In this document: positions 1 through 8,455 of the stretch, in pieces | Position numbering within the stretch: the stretch's first letter is position 1 | Layout of the letters: each line of letters opens with the position of its first letter | Assembly: GCA_030149295.1 (NCBI GenBank) | Contig: JASBRV010000072.1 | Coordinates: 1 to 64,000, forward strand | DNA length: 64,000 nucleotides | Direction: 5' to 3' | Origin: Bacteriovoracales bacterium | GTDB lineage: Bacteria > Bdellovibrionota > Bacteriovoracia > Bacteriovoracales > Bacteriovoracaceae | Translations under genes and position numbers: made by a program | Notes under the pieces: model-generated | The model's input: only the letters and a program-made list of their open reading frames with translations | Told to the model about the DNA's origin: nothing | Database searches by the model: none

Positions 1-296
1 AAGTTACCACCACGATCTTTTTCGAAGTCCTGGCTCTTTAGAACAATCACTTTATAGTTGCCCTCTTCTTTTACGGGAAGACCATGAGGAATTTTAGAAA
101 CATCCCACTCTAACCAATCCTTTTCTTCATGATCATAAAGCATTAATCCAGTGGCATGTTCATCTTCATTAGTTTCAATATGAAGATCGAAAACACTTTT
201 ATCATCGAGATTTATTAACGTGAGAATTTTAATTTTTCCTGCTGTCGTAGGGGTCGATAAAATAGTCCAAAACATCAATAAAATAATTTTTTTCAT
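1..296 (-). CDS. Exported protein of unknown function, 3' end cut off by the window
   Basis: I do not recognise a family. The reading frame opens with ATG at 296 and stays open to the left edge, giving about 98 residues. The first 20 residues (MKKIILLMFW then a short polar stretch ending TTAGK) form a Sec-type signal peptide with likely cleavage after residue 19, so the product should leave the cytoplasm. The mature part is acidic and mixed polar (for example ETNEDEHATG and DHEEKDWLEW), with no cysteine visible. No partner gene is close upstream: the next gene on this strand ends 240 bases away. The rest of the gene lies outside the window, so domain assignment is not possible here. Confidence 0.7.
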   Translation of the reverse strand, partial: MKKIILLMFWTILSTPTTAGKIKILTLINLDDKSVFDLHIETNEDEHATGLMLYDHEEKDWLEWDVSKIPHGLPVKEEGNYKVIVLKSQDFEKDRGGN

Positions 297-458
297 TTCA
301 CATCTCCATGCTTGGTGTGTGCGATTAAATTAGCGAGTAAGTTCTGTTTCGAGAGCTATTTTGAAAAAAGTTCACAGAGGAACTTAAGTTATTGAATTTT
401 ACAGAGTCAATATGGCCCGCACGCTTGTGCTTCTTACTTTTAGGTGAGTTAAATATTG

Positions 459-504
459 AAAAAAATAAGGATTTTTTTAGAAGAAACGCAGTAAGAAAAA
501 ATCC
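459..504 (-). terminator. Rho-independent-type terminator after the DOPA-dioxygenase gene
   Basis: On the minus strand GGATTTTTT (504-496) pairs with AAAAAATCC (477-469), and a T-rich tract TTATTTTTTT follows. It lies about 32 bases after the stop codon of the 536-865 gene. The stem is AT-rich, so strength is uncertain. Confidence 0.5.
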
Positions 505-535
505 TCATCTTTCTCAAAAGTTCTTACAAATAGAG

Positions 536-865
536 CTAAGATTGAAAAAGATCAAGATTCAGTGAGTGCTCTCGTCCTAACCACATCACCATTTGGGTGT
601 GATCGAAAAGATCATCTCCAGTATTGGCGTGAAAGAAAATATCATATTGATCCCGATTTTTCATAAGCCAAGGAATGAAATGATTGAGGGCCTTTACAGG
701 AACTGTAATTTGGCAACTTCCAACCGGATGGGGACCTACGGGTTTGTCCCACATTCTACCAATCTTAAAGTCAAAATTCTCTACAACTTTATCAATCACT
801 TTCTTAGCGTTCTCTATTTCTGAAACAGGATAATAGAGATGGGCGTGATAATCTATAATATCCAT
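536..865 (-). CDS. DOPA 4,5-dioxygenase family protein
   Basis: This 109-residue protein matches the small DOPA 4,5-dioxygenase-like family (about 110 residues), which is related to ring-cleaving extradiol dioxygenases. The visible signature is the HAH near the N-terminus (residues 7-9), GPHP (44-47), PWLM (65-68), a histidine followed by ANTGDD (79-85) and DHT (88-90), ending in a MWLG turn. The histidines are the expected metal ligands. No signal peptide is present, so it is probably cytosolic. An AAGGAATG Shine-Dalgarno-like stretch precedes the ATG by about 8 bases. The natural substrate of bacterial members is mostly unknown, so catechol-type substrates are only an inference. It is transcribed alone, with terminator-like hairpins on both sides. 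Confidence 0.8.
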   Translation of the reverse strand: MDIIDYHAHLYYPVSEIENAKKVIDKVVENFDFKIGRMWDKPVGPHPVGSCQITVPVKALNHFIPWLMKNRDQYDIFFHANTGDDLFDHTQMVMWLGREHSLNLDLFQS

Positions 866-940
866 TAGTATACATTCCTTGAGTTTTCTAAACTTTACTG
901 TGGTGCATTTTATAGTAAATCACTTGAACAAGCACTAAGA

Positions 941-999
941 AAGGCTTCATTGGGAGGTCTCCATTAGACTTTTAGAGACCAGTACCCAATTGAAGCCTT
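941..999 (-). terminator. Long imperfect hairpin after the haem peroxidase gene
   Basis: AAGGCTTCATTGGG (941-954) pairs with CCCAATTGAAGCCTT (985-999) with one bulged base, and an inner stem GGTCTC (956-961) pairs with GAGACC (975-980). It starts 24 bases past the peroxidase stop codon. There is no good T-run on either side, so it may stabilise the 3' end of the mRNA rather than terminate by itself. Confidence 0.45.
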
Positions 1000-1022
1000 G
1001 TTATCTACGATTAAATCCTAAC

Positions 1023-3197
1023 CTAGAGACTATCCATCCCCTGAATCGCCTTCTTCACGTCCTTATAGACTGGCAGCCATGGACGAAAAGCATTTTTCAC
1101 CACTTCTTCATCCTTTTTACGCCCAAGACTTGTCGTCTTTTGGGTGTAAAAGCGATTTTTAAACTCTGGAAAATGGCGAATAATCACATCAGACATAGTT
1201 GTCTTATTAACGTGATTAATCCCAGGCTTGGTGTAGTAATCTTTTGTGAAATAATCAGAAAAGAAAGGATCGGCCATCAGACGTCTCGAGGCCATCAAAG
1301 CAAAGATATAAAACGGCGTATTACCAAAAGCATAACCTGGGTAGCGATCAGCTTCTGCTAGCGTTCCGACTAATAGATCCATGTCATCGATATCATCATA
1401 TACTTCTGCTAGTTTCTTCTGGTGCTCTTTATTAGGAGTGAGCTCTTCGAATGACTCAATTCTTGGAAGATGAATCGCTTCTCTGAAATCATTATACTTA
1501 GGAATACCACGCTCTCTATCCCTAAAGATATCAACTGCTCCCATATCCATTTCAACAGAATCAGTATGAGCTTTACCTGTGTTTCTTTCAGCAACAAACT
1601 TACTCATCCAGGTAGGATAGTTATTAAGAGTCATGGCACCTGGAAAAGACGTTCCAAAAGAGTTTAACCAAGTAGCTGAACCGTATTTGGCCATGGTTCC
1701 CTGTGCCTGACGAAAGATCATCTCTTTTGTAGAAACCTTGTCACCGGCCTTATTAGTTTTTGCATCTCTAATAGTCACACTATCGGGAACTAAAGGGTGC
1801 ATTCTATAAACAGCGACAAACTCTTCCGTCAATGTGAAAGGCACTGAATAAAGATCAAGAGTCTTTTTACCAACGAGACCTGAGATCAAGTGCTTTACAC
1901 CACCATCAACTTTAGCTCTTAAAGTTGGAATACTGAGCCCGGTTACCTCTCTCATCCCAAACCAATTGCTTCTCATACCTATGTGAAGCATTTCATTATC
2001 AAGAAGTGCTGGTGTCCATTCAACAGTATGAATCTTTGCCATCAAAGCAGAGTTGATCATACGGGCCTTTTCAAAAAGTTCCTCATCACATTCAGACTTT
2101 GAAACTTTGCCTACACAAATTTTCTTACCAATCTGTGGTTTCAAAACTCTATCAACAATGCTGTTATGCTCGAGATGAAAAAGAACGTGGATTAGCTCAA
2201 GACCCGTCCACCAATTATCGTGAAAACCTGTAACCGGAAGACCACGAGAATCGTAGCGAAGCTTTCTATTCGCGACATCAACGGCAATCTTTCCTTCTGG
2301 AATAAGGCGACCTGTATTTTTACCGTTTCGCCAAACACTTCTCACTTTACGAATTGTTTCTGGATCACTTCCATAGATTTGTGAAGCATCCCACCAATGA
2401 GTCACTCTATTTCTTGAGACATAGTCATATCCATGTTTTTCAAGCGCAGCTTCATTCTCTCCTTCCGATTGAGTTGCTGGAATCTTCATCCCTTTATCAC
2501 CATAGTGGGGATGGGATTTATGTGCAGAAATATCATACGATTTTGTCTTAGAGTTTTTCCCGTGAGTGAACCAGTCATGATTCATGGCCTGAAGCCAAGC
2601 TGTCGCCAGCACGTTGATAACAGGTGCATCGACCTGATTACCATTTCTCGCCAAAAGCTTTTGAGAGACTTCTAAAGGGTTTGGTTTCATCAAATCATTT
2701 TTAAGGGCTTCATTAGACTCGGAGGCTTTAGTGTTTCTTCCAAATCTTTCATGAACAGCGCCTGCTCTTAACTGGTTAGCGAGTTTCTTATCCCTATCAG
2801 TCAGATCTTTTTCATTGCCATGAAAATAACATTCACCATAAGCAGTACGGTGAACACGTTTCATCACCTTTCCACAATCAAGCTCAGTATTTGGACTAAC
2901 ACCGGTATCAAAGAGGTTCTCATCGAGAAGCTTCTGTCTTCTATCGGATGCTTCAAAAGAAAAGTCTCTGTTCTTTTTAGATGCAACGGCTCCAATAAAC
3001 TTAAGTTTATTTTTCTTACCCGTATAGCCATCGTATTCAAACTTAGACCATCCTTTGCCTCGTTTTTCCCAATAGTCCTGTTCTGCCTGAGACTCACTTC
3101 GAGAATCAGATGATGATGAGAGACTACGTTCGCGGTTTTCATTAGTACTACATGCTGCAAGAACCAGCAGCATAAGGATTGCAGATTTCTTTTTCAC
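1023..3197 (-). CDS. Animal-type haem peroxidase / alpha-dioxygenase-like lipoprotein
   Basis: The product belongs to the animal haem peroxidase superfamily (myeloperoxidase, cyclo-oxygenase, fatty-acid alpha-dioxygenase). Visible landmarks are a distal-histidine motif NHDWFTHG (distal His about residue 207), the RVTHWWDASQIYGSD segment, and the proximal-histidine EHN motif (His about 344) in LFHLEHNS, followed by the helix HTVEWTPALL. The HDW form of the distal motif resembles alpha-dioxygenase and linoleate diol synthase more than myeloperoxidase. I place the start at GTG 3197, with AAGGAAGG 5 bases upstream, because this yields a standard lipoprotein signal ending LAAC (Cys16). An ATG at 3254 would add 19 residues before the signal. 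It is expected to be an envelope-anchored haem enzyme of about 724 residues acting on fatty acids or peroxide; the substrate is inferred. Confidence 0.8.
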   Translation of the reverse strand: MKKKSAILMLLVLAACSTNENRERSLSSSSDSRSESQAEQDYWEKRGKGWSKFEYDGYTGKKNKLKFIGAVASKKNRDFSFEASDRRQKLLDENLFDTGVSPNTELDCGKVMKRVHRTAYGECYFHGNEKDLTDRDKKLANQLRAGAVHERFGRNTKASESNEALKNDLMKPNPLEVSQKLLARNGNQVDAPVINVLATAWLQAMNHDWFTHGKNSKTKSYDISAHKSHPHYGDKGMKIPATQSEGENEAALEKHGYDYVSRNRVTHWWDASQIYGSDPETIRKVRSVWRNGKNTGRLIPEGKIAVDVANRKLRYDSRGLPVTGFHDNWWTGLELIHVLFHLEHNSIVDRVLKPQIGKKICVGKVSKSECDEELFEKARMINSALMAKIHTVEWTPALLDNEMLHIGMRSNWFGMREVTGLSIPTLRAKVDGGVKHLISGLVGKKTLDLYSVPFTLTEEFVAVYRMHPLVPDSVTIRDAKTNKAGDKVSTKEMIFRQAQGTMAKYGSATWLNSFGTSFPGAMTLNNYPTWMSKFVAERNTGKAHTDSVEMDMGAVDIFRDRERGIPKYNDFREAIHLPRIESFEELTPNKEHQKKLAEVYDDIDDMDLLVGTLAEADRYPGYAFGNTPFYIFALMASRRLMADPFFSDYFTKDYYTKPGINHVNKTTMSDVIIRHFPEFKNRFYTQKTTSLGRKKDEEVVKNAFRPWLPVYKDVKKAIQGMDSL

Positions 3198-3406
3198 TTT
3201 CACCTTCCTTGGTAAATTGATTTCCCTTAGACATGTTACCACTTTGAGTTTCATAAGAAAGAGTGTTAAAGATTCCTCTTTTGCCTTTAGAAGCCACTAT
3301 CGTTGCCGATTCACTACTATTTTCAGAGGATTAGAGATCATCAGAACTCAAGTACTGGACAAAAACAGGCGGTCGTTTTCTCAACAAAATATGCTATAAC
3401 TCTCCG

Positions 3407-4225
3407 ATGAGTAAAAACCTGACCCTACTAATTCCCGGCAACCCCAGTGTTCCCGGAATCTATGAACCTTTTCTAAAAAGTGTTACCACTTCGCTTAATC
3501 TAGAGGACTCGCCCTCTTTTGTGCTTCCCCACCTAGGTCAATGCAATCGCCTAGTGAAAAGACACAAAAATCTAAACGTTCATGATGTCATAGAAGATCA
3601 CAAAGAGAATATTCATAAACTTATTCAAGAATACTTGCCTGAAAAAGTCATTTTAATTGGACACTCTCTTGGGAGTGCCATCACCATAAGTCTCTACAAA
3701 GATTTTTCTAAGAAAATTGATAACTTTGTAGTTTTGTGCCCCTTTTTAGGTCCAAGTGAAAATAATAAAGGCTACCTAAAGCTCTTTGCCAATCCTATTA
3801 CCAGAATGGGAATGGAGGGAATCACCTACTCTGCGCTTAAGAGCCAAAAATTAAGTTATCACATCTTTAAAAGGTGGCTGGGGGAAACCCCCTTCAATCA
3901 TCACATCCCTAATGAAATTAAAAAACCTTATTACACAAAGAACTTCTTTACCCTCGTTTCCAATTACTTTGATGATTTTGAGAAATTAAACTTAAAAAGA
4001 GAAATAAAAGAAATGTGCCCGCAAAAATCATTCTTTATCTTCGCCCCCAATGATTATTGGGTTCCTGATGACACTATTTTTCATCTTCCCCAAAATTCTC
4101 ACTTTAGAAAGCTCCAGGATATAAGTCATGACTTTTGCCTTCGCGAGGATCAATATTCTAGAGTGGCCAAGGCGATCGCCAAACACCTAAAATCATTGAA
4201 TAATGAATGGATAAATTTCTCTTAA
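3407..4225 (+). CDS. Alpha/beta hydrolase of the lipid-droplet-associated hydrolase (LDAH) type
   Basis: A 272-residue alpha/beta hydrolase. The N-terminal LLIPGNPSVPGIYEPFL segment is the LDAH-type opening (IPGNPG...YEPFL), and the nucleophile elbow is GHSLGS with Ser87. A late Asp in FAPNDYWVP and His in ISHDFC complete a plausible catalytic triad. No signal peptide is evident. LDAH-like proteins are best known from eukaryotic lipid droplets as putative lipases or esterases; the substrate here is unknown and probably an ester. The gene stands alone, 209 bases downstream of the divergent peroxidase start, and is followed 53 bases later by a two-component pair with which it may or may not be cotranscribed. 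Confidence 0.75.
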   Translation: MSKNLTLLIPGNPSVPGIYEPFLKSVTTSLNLEDSPSFVLPHLGQCNRLVKRHKNLNVHDVIEDHKENIHKLIQEYLPEKVILIGHSLGSAITISLYKDFSKKIDNFVVLCPFLGPSENNKGYLKLFANPITRMGMEGITYSALKSQKLSYHIFKRWLGETPFNHHIPNEIKKPYYTKNFFTLVSNYFDDFEKLNLKREIKEMCPQKSFFIFAPNDYWVPDDTIFHLPQNSHFRKLQDISHDFCLREDQYSRVAKAIAKHLKSLNNEWINFS

Positions 4226-4278
4226 CTTCTCCACAATCTTATTACAAAAAAAATTGTATTTAGGGTAGAATAGCCTCT

Positions 4279-4689
4279 ATGAAAATCATGCTTATCGATG
4301 ACTCTCCCATAGATCTAAAGGTGCTAACGCGCCACATTACCCGCACCGATGCGGCCATTGAAGTTGAAACCTTCACTTCGGCCATAGAAGCATTAGAGAA
4401 AATTGAAAAACAACTACTAAATTCCCCAGAGAACTTCCCTTATCCAATCATCATTAGTGATATTAATATGCCTATTATGAATGGCTTCGAGTTTTTCTCG
4501 CTGATTAATCAAAAATTTGAAGATATTCTCAACTCGAGTGAGACCTCACCTAAGTTCTTTATTATTTCCTCAAGTGATAACAAAGAAGATATGGAAAAAG
4601 CGCAAAAGATAAATTTCTTTAAAGGCTACTTCATCAAACCAGTTAGTAAAGAATCCTTTCGAGAAAATTTCACTAAACTTATTGCCTAA
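4279..4689 (+). CDS. Single-domain response regulator (CheY-like receiver)
   Basis: A 136-residue stand-alone receiver domain. The acidic pair is Asp7-Asp8, the phospho-acceptor Asp61 sits in IIISDINMPIMNG, the switch Ser/Thr position is in FFIISSSD (97-99), and the conserved Lys-Pro is K120-P121. No output domain follows, so it acts by protein contact, as in CheY or Spo0F-type relays. It ends 20 bases before a PAS histidine kinase gene on the same strand, which is its likely partner. The long helix-2 insertion (about residues 40-56) is somewhat larger than in CheY. Confidence 0.9.
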   Translation: MKIMLIDDSPIDLKVLTRHITRTDAAIEVETFTSAIEALEKIEKQLLNSPENFPYPIIISDINMPIMNGFEFFSLINQKFEDILNSSETSPKFFIISSSDNKEDMEKAQKINFFKGYFIKPVSKESFRENFTKLIA

Positions 4690-4709
4690 CCTCAAGCAAA
4701 AGAATTCTC

Positions 4710-6131
4710 ATGCCAATAAATCAAAAAACATTAAATCTCATCAAAATGGTTCCCGTTCCTATTGCGATGTTTGATCGAAACTTAAATTATATTGCCTATA
4801 GCGATGCTTGGCTTGAAATGTACAATTTAAAGGAAAGCATTCTTGGCAAGAACCACTACGAAGTCTTTCCTCAGGTTCCCGAAGAATGGAAGGCCATCCA
4901 TAAGCAAGTCCTTGAAACGGGAATTGTTCAAAAAAATGATTGTGACTACTTCATCCTTGCTGATAATTCAGAACTTTATTTAAAGTGGGTTGTAAGTCCT
5001 TGGTACGATGAAGATGGTAAAATTGGAGGTCTTAGCTTCCTGACCCAAGATATTACCAGTGAGGAAGTCGCCAAGAGGAGAATGAATCGCAGTCATGAAG
5101 TGGCAAAGCTAGGATGGTGGGAATTTGATCTCACCTCACAAGAGATTAATTGGTCACCAGAAATGTTCAAGATTTTCCCAGAAGATGAAAAAGATGGGCC
5201 ACCTTCACTTGAGAGGCATCGCTCTACGATTCATCCTGATGATCGAGAAAATTGGGAAAAGACCTATGGCGAAGCTATTAAAAAGCAAAAACCTTACTCC
5301 ATGATCTTTAGAGTTCTTTGCCCAGGAAAAGTGAAGTGGGTAGAAGCTAAAGGTTCTCCTCGTAAAAACCTTCAGGGGGAAGTAGTGGCCATTTACGGTA
5401 CAGCTCAAGATGTTTCCGAAAGAGAGGAGAAAAGAATTTTATTAGAAAGAAAAAATGAAGAGATGAAAATCTTCTCCTACAGAGCAAGTCATGACCTTAA
5501 GGCTCCATTAACAAGTGTAGAAGGCCTACTCGAATTTACAAAGGAAGAAATTGAAGCTGGTAATAAAGAGAAAGCACTAGAAGACCTTTCCGATATGGGC
5601 GAACTTATAACAGAACTTAAACAAACGATTAGTGATGTCATAACAGTTTCAATGGTCGATGATTATAAATCTACTCCTAAGCCCATTAAATTATCCAAAG
5701 TAAGAGATGATTTACTTCTAAAACTAAATCCTTCATTCAAACAAAAAAACCTACAATTTGAATGCTCTCTTCTACCCGACGAAGACACGGAAATTGTCAT
5801 TCCTCGCTCCAAGCTTAAGCATATTTTGGAGAACCTTCTCTCTAACTCCATCAAATACAGTCATTCTGACCGAGAAAGTTTCGCCAAGCTTTGTTTGGAA
5901 GTAAAAAAACAAAATCTTCATATCACTCTTTCAGATAATGGCATTGGATTTCCCGAAAATTACCAACATAAAATTTTTCAAATGTTCACACGCTTTCATA
6001 CTGATTACGAGGGAAGCGGTCTTGGGCTCTATATGATCAAGCGCCAAATTGACGACTGGCATGGTCGTATTGACCTTGACTCATCCCCACAGGGGACAAC
6101 TTTTAATATATTGATTCCCCTTACCTTCTAA
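4710..6131 (+). CDS. Cytosolic PAS-PAS sensor histidine kinase
   Basis: A 473-residue histidine kinase without signal peptide or membrane segment. An N-terminal PAS domain (about 10-117) is followed by a second PAS/PAC domain (about 128-238, ending in a typical GTAQDVSERE), a short coiled coil, and the HisKA dimerisation helix with phospho-acceptor His261 in SHDLKAPL. The HATPase domain carries the N-box (LLSNSIKYS, Asn379), G1 box DNGIGF (409-414) and G2 box GSGLGL (435-440). It therefore senses an internal small ligand, redox or light-type signal and passes phosphate to the receiver encoded 20 bases upstream. The ligand cannot be read from the sequence. Confidence 0.9.
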   Translation: MPINQKTLNLIKMVPVPIAMFDRNLNYIAYSDAWLEMYNLKESILGKNHYEVFPQVPEEWKAIHKQVLETGIVQKNDCDYFILADNSELYLKWVVSPWYDEDGKIGGLSFLTQDITSEEVAKRRMNRSHEVAKLGWWEFDLTSQEINWSPEMFKIFPEDEKDGPPSLERHRSTIHPDDRENWEKTYGEAIKKQKPYSMIFRVLCPGKVKWVEAKGSPRKNLQGEVVAIYGTAQDVSEREEKRILLERKNEEMKIFSYRASHDLKAPLTSVEGLLEFTKEEIEAGNKEKALEDLSDMGELITELKQTISDVITVSMVDDYKSTPKPIKLSKVRDDLLLKLNPSFKQKNLQFECSLLPDEDTEIVIPRSKLKHILENLLSNSIKYSHSDRESFAKLCLEVKKQNLHITLSDNGIGFPENYQHKIFQMFTRFHTDYEGSGLGLYMIKRQIDDWHGRIDLDSSPQGTTFNILIPLTF

Positions 6132-6199
6132 TAAAGTCCATATTGGCATTAATCTCCAAAGTTGATATAAATGCCCTTTATTATTGAGGGAGTATTATT

Positions 6200-6907
6200 A
6201 TGGGAAGAAAGTCTGCCAAAATTGCCGCCAAAAAAGGGGCAACCGATAGGGCGAAAGCACAAATCTATACGAGAGCTCTTAAAGACGTTTTTAAAGCGTC
6301 AAAGAGTGGAGGCGCTGATCCCGAGACAAACTTTCTCCTCAAGGTTGCAATTGAAAGATGCAAGAAATTTAATGTTCCTAAAGACAATATTGAACGTGCC
6401 ATCAAAAAAGGTCAGGGCGGAGATGGTGATGGCTATGAAGATGTTACCTATGAAGGCTATGGCCCCAATGGTGTCGCTGTTTTTGTCGAGGCCTCAACCA
6501 ATAATACAACCAGAACCGCAGGCAATGTAAGAAGCTATTTCAAAAAGTGTGGAGGCTCACTGGGCGTCAATGGATCATTGCAATTTATATTTGAAAGAAA
6601 AGCAGTATTCCATATTCCTTCAGAGGGAATTGATGAGGATGAATTTACCCTTGAAATGATTGACGTCGGTGCGGAAGATGTTGAACTCGAAGATGATATG
6701 TATGAAGTGAAGGGACCAATGGAAGTTTTTGGCGCCATTCAAGAAAAACTTCAAGAGATGAATATTACACCAGACGAAGCTGGCTTAGAAAGAATCCCTC
6801 TCACGACTAAAGAAGCCGATGAAGAAACGATCGAGCAAGTGAATAAACTCGTCGACATGCTTGAAGAAGATGATGATGTGGTCACAGTCTACGACAATCT
6901 CGAATAA
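6200..6907 (+). CDS. yebC: YebC/PmpR (TACO1) family protein
   Basis: A 235-residue member of the YebC/TACO1 family (usual length about 240-250). It shows the N-terminal basic helix (GRKSAKIAAKKGATD), the FLLKVAIERCK and NVPKDNIERAIKKG segments, the EGYGPNGVAV strand, the NNTTRTAGNVRSYF motif and the acidic C-terminus. Family members were first described as DNA-binding regulators; bacterial and mitochondrial proteins are now linked to translation, in particular relief of ribosome stalling, so both roles are possible. A GAGGGAG Shine-Dalgarno sits 7 bases before the ATG. It converges with hemN with only one base between the two stop codons. Confidence 0.92.
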   Translation: MGRKSAKIAAKKGATDRAKAQIYTRALKDVFKASKSGGADPETNFLLKVAIERCKKFNVPKDNIERAIKKGQGGDGDGYEDVTYEGYGPNGVAVFVEASTNNTTRTAGNVRSYFKKCGGSLGVNGSLQFIFERKAVFHIPSEGIDEDEFTLEMIDVGAEDVELEDDMYEVKGPMEVFGAIQEKLQEMNITPDEAGLERIPLTTKEADEETIEQVNKLVDMLEEDDDVVTVYDNLE

Positions 6908-6908
6908 G

Positions 6909-8234
6909 CTAAATTGAACTTGAAAACTTCCCGTTACCAGAATCTTTTCGATGGTCAAAGGGAAGACAGATATTGCGAAGGAAAGGCTTTCCCTTCTCTG
7001 TTACGACAAGGCTCTCATTTTCGAGAATTAAAAGACCATCCTCTTGCATCTCACTGAGAGCTTCTAATATTTTCATATTCTCCTTTTGAGAGTGACACTC
7101 TAATAGAGTGGAAAAGTCTGCATTTCCCTGACACATAATATTTTGAATCACCTTGGCACATTCTTGATCCTTTAGGCTCAATTGATGGCCATGATGAATG
7201 GGATAGAAGCCTTTTTTAAGATTTTCAGCATAAAGGTCTATGTCCTTTTCATTTTGAACAAAGAATCTTTCAGTTGAACTAATCGCAGAGGCACCAAGGC
7301 CAAGAGTCACTGGTGCAGACTTAGAGGTGTACCCCATAAAAGTCCTCTTAAGGCTTTTATCTTTATAGGCACGGTAAAGCTCATTACTCTCAAGAGCAAA
7401 GTGATCGAGACCTATTTCTCTATAACCGGCGTCATAAAGGAGTTCCTTTGAGATCTCATATAAAGCCCTCTTCTCTTCTCCATGAGGAATAGAATAACGC
7501 TCTAAAGACTTCTGCGCCTTTGAGCGCCAAGGAACATGAGCATAACCATAAAGGGCAATCGTATCGGGGCAAAGAGATTTAACATTTCTTATGGTCTCTT
7601 GAATACTCCTCTTATTTTGTAAAGGAAGCCCATAGATGAGATCAAAATTGATTTCAGCCATTCCTGTACTTCTAAGTTTTTTAACAACCTTTTCAACCAT
7701 TGAAACTGGCTGGATGCGATTACAAGCCTTTTGAACTTTAGAGTCAAAGTCTTGAATGCCCAAACTAAATCGATTCACACCAAAATCTTTTAAAACATTA
7801 ATGTGAAAGTCATTCGTCACCCTAGGATCAATCTCAACAGCACCCACAACATGTGGACTAAAACGGGAACTCAGGTTTTCAAGAAGGACTTTAAGGTATT
7901 CAGGTTTTAAAAATGTTGGCGTCCCCCCGCCTAGATGAAAAGAGTCAATTACTAATTGAGGAAGTTCATTTTGATAAAGCTCCCATTCGTCCAAAAGAAG
8001 CGAAGTGTAATCCATTCCCTTATTAAGATCGCGACTGATGGTGCGAGTGCAGCCACAGTAAGTGCAAAGAGACTGACAATAAGGGATGTGCATATAGAGA
8101 TCGACATTGAGTTTCTTATGGGAATGAAGCTCTTCTAACCATTGCTTATAACTCGGAGGATTATCCCAGTGAGGATAAGCTGGATAAGAGGTGTAACGCG
8201 GAACAGCTTTGTTGTATTTTTTTACTAAGTTCAT
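6909..8234 (-). CDS. hemN: Oxygen-independent coproporphyrinogen III oxidase (radical SAM)
   Basis: A 441-residue radical SAM enzyme that decarboxylates two propionates of coproporphyrinogen III to protoporphyrinogen IX without oxygen. The N-terminus (KYNKAVPRYTSYPAYPHW) is the HemN-specific segment that distinguishes it from HemW. The iron-sulphur motif is C53xxxC57xxC60 with the extra Cys62 typical of HemN, followed by the SAM-binding GGGTP (103-107). The C-terminal HemN domain ends with a winged-helix-like segment. It is divergent from katG, separated by 221 bases, which links haem production with a haem enzyme. No good Shine-Dalgarno precedes the ATG. Confidence 0.93.
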   Translation of the reverse strand: MNLVKKYNKAVPRYTSYPAYPHWDNPPSYKQWLEELHSHKKLNVDLYMHIPYCQSLCTYCGCTRTISRDLNKGMDYTSLLLDEWELYQNELPQLVIDSFHLGGGTPTFLKPEYLKVLLENLSSRFSPHVVGAVEIDPRVTNDFHINVLKDFGVNRFSLGIQDFDSKVQKACNRIQPVSMVEKVVKKLRSTGMAEINFDLIYGLPLQNKRSIQETIRNVKSLCPDTIALYGYAHVPWRSKAQKSLERYSIPHGEEKRALYEISKELLYDAGYREIGLDHFALESNELYRAYKDKSLKRTFMGYTSKSAPVTLGLGASAISSTERFFVQNEKDIDLYAENLKKGFYPIHHGHQLSLKDQECAKVIQNIMCQGNADFSTLLECHSQKENMKILEALSEMQEDGLLILENESLVVTEKGKPFLRNICLPFDHRKDSGNGKFSSSI

Positions 8235-8383
8235 TTTACTAATATAAATAGATCCGCGTTAAAAAAAACTGATATGGCCTAGTTTATCAAATGATTAACT
8301 TAAGGAACTCTGCTCAAAGAAACCTAGACAACTATTCATAGGTTCAAGCTATTCAACTATAGTTAATAACAAACAGAATTTTA

Positions 8384-8411
8384 TTGAGTTTCACTTCACA
8401 GTCATTAGAAT
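8384..8411 (+). promoter_or_regulatory. Candidate sigma-70 promoter for katG
   Basis: TTGAGT (8384-8389) and TAGAAT (8406-8411) are spaced by 16 bases, giving a leader of about 38 bases with AAAGGAG 6 bases before the katG ATG. Upstream, CTATTCA occurs twice 17 bases apart (about 8333 and 8350), a possible regulator site. I see no clear PerR, Fur or OxyR consensus. Confidence 0.45.
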
Positions 8412-8455
8412 GTCACTCACATTAATTACGGACAATTAACCTGAAAGGAGTCGTC

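Noticed and set aside
990-1361. Open frame on the plus strand over the peroxidase gene
   Set aside because: It is antisense to a well-supported haem peroxidase and shows no domain or ribosome-binding site.
6145-6175. Inverted repeat GGCATT/AATGCC before yebC
   Set aside because: Only 6 bases with a long loop and no T-run; probably chance in an AT-rich gap.
6171-6530. Open frame overlapping yebC
   Set aside because: It lies in a different frame of a clear yebC gene with strong protein signatures and its own Shine-Dalgarno.
8271-8290. FNR-like site TGATA...TATCA before hemN
   Set aside because: The arms are 10 bases apart, whereas an FNR box has 4 between TTGAT and ATCAA.
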